The translations under genes were made by a program, and so were the position numbers. Below the pieces are notes generated by a model. It was not told where the DNA came from and did not search any database. It was given only the letters and a program-made list of their open reading frames with translations. A DNA stretch of 64,000 bases from Janibacter sp. DB-40 (GTDB taxonomy: Bacteria; Actinomycetota; Actinomycetes; Actinomycetales; Dermatophilaceae), in contig NZ_CP120360.1 in assembly GCF_029510815.1 (NCBI RefSeq), positions 1,922,001 to 1,986,000 on the forward strand, read 5' to 3'. Each line of letters begins with the position of its first letter. Position 1 is the stretch's first letter. Shown here piece by piece: positions 57,011 to 64,000 of the stretch.

Positions 57011-57888
57011 ATGGGACGGATGACGCAGCGGCTGCGCGCACAGCGCATGGGCGACCGCGCGGTCAGCAGGATCGAGTCGCTCGCCGTCGAGGAGCCCCTG
57101 GAGATCCGGGTGGCATCCCTCCCGGCCGCGGGTCTGGCCGCGGGCGGTGCACCGAGCGAGCTGCGGCCGCCGTCGACCACCGTGACGACGACGATGCGCC
57201 TGCCGGGTGACGACTTCGACCTCGCGCTGGGGCACCTGGTCACCGAGGGGCTCATCGGCGACGCCGAGGACGTCGCCGCGATGATGCACTGCACCGACAC
57301 CGGTCCGGACGGCTCGCCGACCTTCAACGTCGTCGAGGTCACCCTCGCGGCAGGGGTCTCGCTGCGGCGCCCCGTGACGGCCCGCACGGAGGTCGCGACC
57401 AGCGCGTGCGGGGTGTGCGGGTCGACCTCCGTCGACGACCTGCTCGAGGCCCTCCCCCACTCCCCTCCGACGACCCGGCCCGCCACTCGCTGGAGCACAT
57501 CCACGCCGGGATGGCGGCCATGCGCGAGCGCCAGAAGGTCTTCGAGGCCACCGGTGGCGTCCACGCCGCCGCTCTGCTCGACCCGGACGGCCGCCTCCTG
57601 GTGGTCCGGGAGGACATCGGTCGGCACAACGCCGTCGACAAGGTCATCGGGTGGGCCGCGCGCGAAGGGGGTCTCCCCCTTCGCGGGCACGTCCTGCTGG
57701 TCTCCTCCCGGGCCGGCTTCGAGATCGCGCAGAAGGCGGCCGTGGCCGGCGCCCCGGTGCTCGCCTGCGTCTCGGCCGCGACCACCCTGGCCGTGGAGGT
57801 CGCCGAGCGCAGCGGGTTGACCCTGCTCGGGTTCGTCCGGGAGCCGAGGGCCACCGCGTACGCCCATCCCGAGCGCGTCACCGGCTGA
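57011..57888 (+). pseudogene. fdhD: Formate dehydrogenase accessory sulfurtransferase FdhD, frameshifted
   Basis: FdhD transfers sulfur from IscS to the molybdenum cofactor of formate dehydrogenases. The 5' part (MGRMTQRLRAQRMGDRAV..., through the active CGVCGS loop with its CxxC) is in one frame. The rest (PARHSLEHIHAGMAAMRERQKVF, REDIGRHNAVDKVIGWA, SSRAGFEIAQKAA) is in the next. Adding one C to the CCCCC run at 57454-57458 restores a full-length protein of about 292 residues. Motifs on both sides are intact. ATG at 57011 (57020 also possible). Leader not clear. Confidence 0.85.
57662..57684. repeat. Palindromic pair of the dispersed motif inside fdhD
   Basis: GCGAAGGGGG-TCT-CCCCCTTCGC, a 10-bp stem with a 3-nt loop, within the coding sequence of fdhD. 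Being internal, it is less likely to be a terminator, which argues that the motif has another role. Confidence 0.65.
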
Positions 57889-58005
57889 CCGGGACGTCGC
57901 TCCCGTCCGTTCCCCGACCCCGGCTTGTGACGCGCGACACGGGGGAGGGAAGATGACTGTGTCTCCCGACACCCCCCGGGAGTGTTCTTCGGAAAGGACG
58001 ACGAC

Positions 58006-60798
58006 GTGCCCGGATCTGCCGATCACCTCAGCGACGGCCCCATCCTCAACGGCATCCCCACCCACCTGCCGGACATCGACCCCGACGAGACGGCGGAGTG
58101 GCTGGAGTCGATCGATGCCGTCATCGACGAGGCGGGGCGTGAGCGCGCCCGGTACGTGATGCTGCGGCTGCTCGAGCGGGCCCGGATGAAGAGCGTCGGC
58201 GTCCCGTCGTTGACCACGACCGACTACGTCAACACCATCTCCCCGACCAACGAGCCGTGGTACCCCGGCGACCAGGAGGTCGAGCGCCGCTACCGCGCCT
58301 GGATCCGCTGGAACGCCGCGATCCAGGTCCACCGTGCCCAGCGCCCGGGAGTGGGCGTCGGCGGCCACATCTCCTCCTACGCCTCCGCGGCGACGATGTA
58401 CGAGGTGGGCTTCAACCACTTCTGGCGGGGCAAGGACCACCCCGGCGGCGGCGACCAGATCTTCTTCCAGGGGCACGCCTCCCCCGGGATGTACGCGCGC
58501 GCCTTCCTCGAGGGCCGTCTCAGCGAGGAGCAGATGGACGGCTTCCGGCAGGAGGCCGCGACGCTGGCGGGCGACTCCGAGACCGGCATGCCCTCCTACC
58601 CGCACCCGCGCCTGATGCCGGACTTCTGGGAGTTCCCCACGGTCTCCATGGGCATCGGCCCGATGAACGCGATCTACCAGGCGCAGTTCAACAAGTACCT
58701 GCACAACCGCGGGATCAAGGACACCTCCGAGCAGCACGTGTGGGCCTTCCTCGGTGACGGCGAGATGGACGAGCCGGAGAGCCGCGGCCTGCTGCAGACG
58801 GCGGCCTTCGAGGAGCTGGACAACCTCACCTTCGTCGTCAACTGCAACCTGCAGCGGCTCGACGGCCCGGTGCGCGGCAACGGGAAGATCATCCAGGAGC
58901 TCGAGGCGCAGTTCCGCGGCGCGGGCTGGAACGTCATCAAGGTGATCTGGGGCCGCGGCTGGGACCCGCTGCTGGCCGCCGACCACGACGGCGCCCTGGT
59001 CAACCTGATGAACCAGACGCCCGACGGCGACTACCAGACCTTCCGGGCCAACGACGGCGCGTACGTGCGCGAGCACTTCTTCGACCGCGACCCGCGCACG
59101 CGCAAGCTGATCGAGGACTGGTCCGACGCGGACGTGTGGTGGAAGCTCAAGCGCGGCGGCCACGACTACAACAAGGTCTACGCCGCCTACCGCGCCGCGA
59201 TGGAGCACTCCGGCCAGCCGACGGTCATCCTCGCGAAGACGATCAAGGGCTACGGCCTGGGCTCGAGCTTCGCCGGTCGCAACGCCACCCACCAGATGAA
59301 GAAGCTGACGATCGAGGACCTCAAGGGCCTGCGCGACGGCCTGCAGATCCCGATCTCCGACGAGGAGCTGGAGAAGGACCCGTACCTGCCGCCCTACTAC
59401 CACCCGGGCGAGGACGACGAGGGCATCCAGTACATGAAGGAGCGCCGCGAGAAGCTCGGCGGGGGCCTGCCGGAGCGCCGGGTCGACTACGAGCCCCCGA
59501 CGCTGCCCGCGAAGGAGAAGTACGGGCAGCTGGCCAAGGGGTCGGGCAAGCAGGAGATCGCGACGACGATGGCCTGGGTGCGCCTGCTCAAGGACCTCAT
59601 GCGGGAGAAGGGGTTCGGCGAGCGGATCGTGCCGATCATCCCGGACGAGGCCCGCACCTTCGGCATGGACTCCTTCTTCCCGACGAAGAAGATCTACAAC
59701 CCGCACGGGCAGAACTACACCTCGGTCGACGCCGACCTCATGCTCGCCTACCGCGAGTCCGAGACGGGGCAGCTGCTCCACACCGGCATCAACGAGGCCG
59801 GCTCGGTGGCGGCGTTCACCGCTGCGGCGACGAGCTACGCCACGCACGGCGAGCCGATGGTGCCGGTCTACATCTTCTACTCGATGTTCGGCTTCCAGCG
59901 CACCGGTGACTTCATCTGGGCCGCGACCGACCAGATGTCGCGCGGCTTCATGCTCGGCGCCACGGCCGGCCGCACGACGCTGACCGGTGAGGGGCTGCAG
60001 CACGCCGACGGGCACTCCCCGCTGCTGGCCGCGACGAACCCGGCCGTCGTGTCCTGGGACCCGGCCTACGGCTTCGAGATCGCGCACATCATGCGCCAGG
60101 GCCTGGAGCGGATGTACGGCGGCGACGCGCCCCAGACCGACATGGCGCGCAACGTCGTCTACTACCTCACCCTCTACAACGAGCCGATCGTGCAGCCGCC
60201 CGAGCCCGAGGGCCTGGACGTCGACGGGCTGCTCCGGGGCATGTACCGCTACGCGGCCGGGGACGACTCCGGACTCGGGGACACCCCACCGCGCTGCCAG
60301 CTGCTCGCCAGCGGTGTCGGCATGCCGTGGGCCCTGGACGCGCAGGAGCTGCTGCGCGAGGACTGGGGCGTGGTCGCCGACGTGTGGTCGGTGACCAGCT
60401 GGACGGAGCTGCGCCGCGAGGCGATGCGGTGCGACGAGGAGCGCTACCTCCACCCGGAGAACGAGCGTCGCACGCCGTACGTCACCCGTGCGCTGGAGAA
60501 CTCCGTCGGCCCGATCGTCGCGGTCTCGGACTACATGAAGCAGGTCCAGGACCAGATCCGGCCGTGGGTCCCGGAGGAGTTCTCCGCCCTGGGCACCGAC
60601 GGTTTCGGTTTCTCGGACACGCGCGCCGCCGCTCGCCGGTACTTCCACGTCGACGGTCCGTCGATGGCGGTCCGGGCGCTGCAGATGCTCGCCGACCGCG
60701 GTTGGGTGGCCGAGGACGTGCCGGGCAAGGCCGCCGAGAAGTACCGCCTGCTCGACGTCACCGCCGGCACCTCCGGCAACGCCGGGGGCGACGCCTGA
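58006..60798 (+). CDS. aceE: Pyruvate dehydrogenase E1 component, homodimeric
   Basis: Thiamine-diphosphate enzyme that decarboxylates pyruvate for the pyruvate dehydrogenase complex; 930 residues, the length of the single-chain bacterial E1. ThDP motif [10 protein letters not shown]...NCN (about 243-280), and conserved [20 protein letters not shown] and [15 protein letters not shown] segments. The GTG at 58006 is chosen because GGAAAGGA (57991-57998) lies 7 nt before it; an earlier in-frame GTG at 57982 has no site. Single gene; a strong hairpin follows. Confidence 0.96.
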   Translation: MPGSADHLSDGPILNGIPTHLPDIDPDETAEWLESIDAVIDEAGRERARYVMLRLLERARMKSVGVPSLTTTDYVNTISPTNEPWYPGDQEVERRYRAWIRWNAAIQVHRAQRPGVGVGGHISSYASAATMYEVGFNHFWRGKDHPGGGDQIFFQGHASPGMYARAFLEGRLSEEQMDGFRQEAATLAGDSETGMPSYPHPRLMPDFWEFPTVSMGIGPMNAIYQAQFNKYLHNRGIKDTSEQHVWAFLGDGEMDEPESRGLLQTAAFEELDNLTFVVNCNLQRLDGPVRGNGKIIQELEAQFRGAGWNVIKVIWGRGWDPLLAADHDGALVNLMNQTPDGDYQTFRANDGAYVREHFFDRDPRTRKLIEDWSDADVWWKLKRGGHDYNKVYAAYRAAMEHSGQPTVILAKTIKGYGLGSSFAGRNATHQMKKLTIEDLKGLRDGLQIPISDEELEKDPYLPPYYHPGEDDEGIQYMKERREKLGGGLPERRVDYEPPTLPAKEKYGQLAKGSGKQEIATTMAWVRLLKDLMREKGFGERIVPIIPDEARTFGMDSFFPTKKIYNPHGQNYTSVDADLMLAYRESETGQLLHTGINEAGSVAAFTAAATSYATHGEPMVPVYIFYSMFGFQRTGDFIWAATDQMSRGFMLGATAGRTTLTGEGLQHADGHSPLLAATNPAVVSWDPAYGFEIAHIMRQGLERMYGGDAPQTDMARNVVYYLTLYNEPIVQPPEPEGLDVDGLLRGMYRYAAGDDSGLGDTPPRCQLLASGVGMPWALDAQELLREDWGVVADVWSVTSWTELRREAMRCDEERYLHPENERRTPYVTRALENSVGPIVAVSDYMKQVQDQIRPWVPEEFSALGTDGFGFSDTRAAARRYFHVDGPSMAVRALQMLADRGWVAEDVPGKAAEKYRLLDVTAGTSGNAGGDA

Positions 60799-60817
60799 GG
60801 TCGCGCAGCAACCACAT

Positions 60818-60862
60818 CGAAGGGGGTGCCCTCCGCCGATCACGGCGCGGGCGCCCCCTTCG
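60818..60862. terminator. Hairpin between convergent aceE and the DUF2470 gene
   Basis: A 14-bp stem with one G-T pair (60818-60831 with 60849-60862) that uses the dispersed CGAAGGGGG motif on both arms and is placed between convergent genes. A second internal pairing (CCGCCG/CGGCG) extends it. It probably terminates both transcripts. Confidence 0.7.
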
Positions 60863-60876
60863 CACGAGTGCGGGGC

Positions 60877-61587
60877 TCAGCGCATGACCGCGAGCATCCC
60901 CGTCAGCGCCTGCACCGCCTGGCAGCCGCACCGGACCACGTGCGGGAAGGGGACCCTGATGTCGCGGTCCCCCGCGTCGGGCGTGCTCTCGCGCGCGACG
61001 AGCCCGGTCTCGTCGGCCAGGAGCGGCCGCACGACGCCGGACTCGTGGAGCGGGACGACACCGGCGACGAGCCGGCGCAGGTCCTGACGATGGTGGCTGT
61101 CGAGGTGGGCCATCCACTCGTCCTGCCACCCCGCGAGCGCGTCCACGTCGGCAGCGGCGTAGTCCTTGGCCTCGACGTGCACCACGTCGCGCAGACCCTC
61201 GACCTCCACGCGCCAGTCGAGGGTGATCGACGTGGGAGCCAGCCGGGCGACCAGACCGTCCTCGGTGATCCCCAGGTGCGACCGCAGCTGCTCGTCGACC
61301 GGGTGCTGCAGCACCTCGGCGCGGCCACCGAGACGGACCAGCCCACGCACCCTGCCCGGATGGCTCACGGCGGAGACGTCGGCCGCCGTGGCGAGGATGT
61401 CCGGACCGGTCGTCCCGGCGGCCACGAGGTGGGCACACGCCGGTGCGGCCTCCCGGAGGGAGAAGAGCAGCGCCCCGGAGGGGGTGACGGCGTGCCTGGC
61501 GAGCGGGCGACCCTGCCCGGCAACGCCGACCTCAACCGATCCGGCGCTCGCCACGATCGTCCTGGCCCGTCGTGCCCATGTGCTCAT
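60877..61587 (-). CDS. DUF2470-containing protein (HugZ/heme-related type), iron regulated
   Basis: 236 residues. The N-terminal half has a beta-rich segment (TPSGALLFSLREAAPACAHLVA, LVRLGGRAEVL) like the split-barrel of HugZ-type proteins. The C-terminal part (about 150-180: WQDEWMAHLDSHHRQDLRRLVAG) resembles DUF2470. Family members bind or degrade heme. ATG preceded by AGGAGG. A DtxR/IdeR box lies 22 nt upstream of the ATG, so expression should rise when iron is scarce. Enzymatic activity is not proved. Confidence 0.75.
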   Translation of the reverse strand: MSTWARRARTIVASAGSVEVGVAGQGRPLARHAVTPSGALLFSLREAAPACAHLVAAGTTGPDILATAADVSAVSHPGRVRGLVRLGGRAEVLQHPVDEQLRSHLGITEDGLVARLAPTSITLDWRVEVEGLRDVVHVEAKDYAAADVDALAGWQDEWMAHLDSHHRQDLRRLVAGVVPLHESGVVRPLLADETGLVARESTPDAGDRDIRVPFPHVVRCGCQAVQALTGMLAVMR

Positions 61588-61608
61588 GTGCCCTCCTCGT
61601 CAATGAGA

Positions 61609-61627
61609 TTAGGTAAGCCTAACCATA
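61609..61627 (-). promoter_or_regulatory. DtxR/IdeR iron box
   Basis: TTAGGTAAGCCTAACCATA matches 15 of 19 positions of the consensus and contains the perfect inverted repeat TTAGG-N4-CCTAA. It lies between the glpQ stop and the start of the minus-strand DUF2470 gene, in the expected promoter position. Confidence 0.85.
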
Positions 61628-61666
61628 ATTGTTCGAGGAGGGGTGGCCGCGACTCGCGGCGCGGCC

Positions 61667-64000
<2,334 letters not shown>

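Noticed and set aside
56989-60843. 1284-codon open frame on the minus strand opposite fdhD and aceE
   Set aside because: Typical antisense shadow in very G+C-rich DNA; low-complexity Arg/Val/Leu/Gly composition; aceE on the other strand has full-length family homology.

Overview
The window is chromosomal DNA from a high-G+C Gram-positive bacterium. The coding regions are very G+C rich, start codons are often GTG, and genes are tightly overlapped (ATGA, GTGA and TGATG junctions). Gene order matches actinobacterial housekeeping regions: pheST-argCJBDFRH-mpg-tyrS, hisDCB-hisH-priA, infC-rpmI-rplT-TrmH methylase, glnE-glnA2-panB, and RNaseH/phosphatase-zinc ribbon-Nif3-AhpE-DUF3052-aceE all resemble the M. 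tuberculosis order. Protein style suggests Micrococcales, perhaps Intrasporangiaceae/Dermatophilaceae; that placement is inference. I see no insertion sequence, phage, plasmid gene or CRISPR array.

Layout. 1-5280: an rrn operon on the minus strand (23S truncated by the window edge, tRNA-free spacer, 16S, leader, promoter). 5567-8326: tyrS, an iron-storage pair (bfd, bfr) behind an iron box, and a 3-methyladenine DNA glycosylase. 8323-20045: one minus-strand run pheS-pheT-SDR and then argC-J-B-D-F-R-H, with an internal argC promoter. 20057-23142: an unknown gene, then a Fur-type regulator with catalase behind a palindromic operator. 23147-25500: infC-rpmI-rplT-TrmH methylase, where infC starts at ATC behind an apparent attenuator. 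25490-31268: his genes. 31343-35660: glnE-glnA2. 35797-38163: a secreted M6 metalloprotease. 38362-42520: panB, map, ppgK (frameshifted) and an amino acid permease. 42531-42914: RNase P RNA. 42999-47985: an MFS exporter with its HTH regulator, a GDT1-family manganese exporter under a yybP-ykoY riboswitch, an RNB ribonuclease and yaaA. 47995-56946: metZ-rhodanese, a membrane protein, RNaseH/phosphatase-zinc ribbon-Nif3 abutting tRNA-Val, a 2OG oxygenase, AhpE, DUF3052 and two PH-domain membrane proteins. 57011-64000: fdhD (frameshifted), aceE, an iron-box-controlled DUF2470 protein, glpQ, and argG (cut by the window end).

Cross-cutting signals. (1) A decamer, GCGAAGGGGG or its complement, occurs about 25 times and sometimes forms palindromes at gene ends. 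(2) Many transcripts look leaderless: a TAGACT or TAGGGT -10 box lies 6-8 nt before the start codon of pheS, hisD, panB, map, the RNB gene, yaaA and argG (TATAGT for argC). (3) Metal control is visible several times: two iron boxes, a Fur-type operator at furA-katA and a manganese riboswitch. (4) Three conserved genes (ppgK, the MFS gene, fdhD) each lack one base, which looks more like sequencing error than decay.
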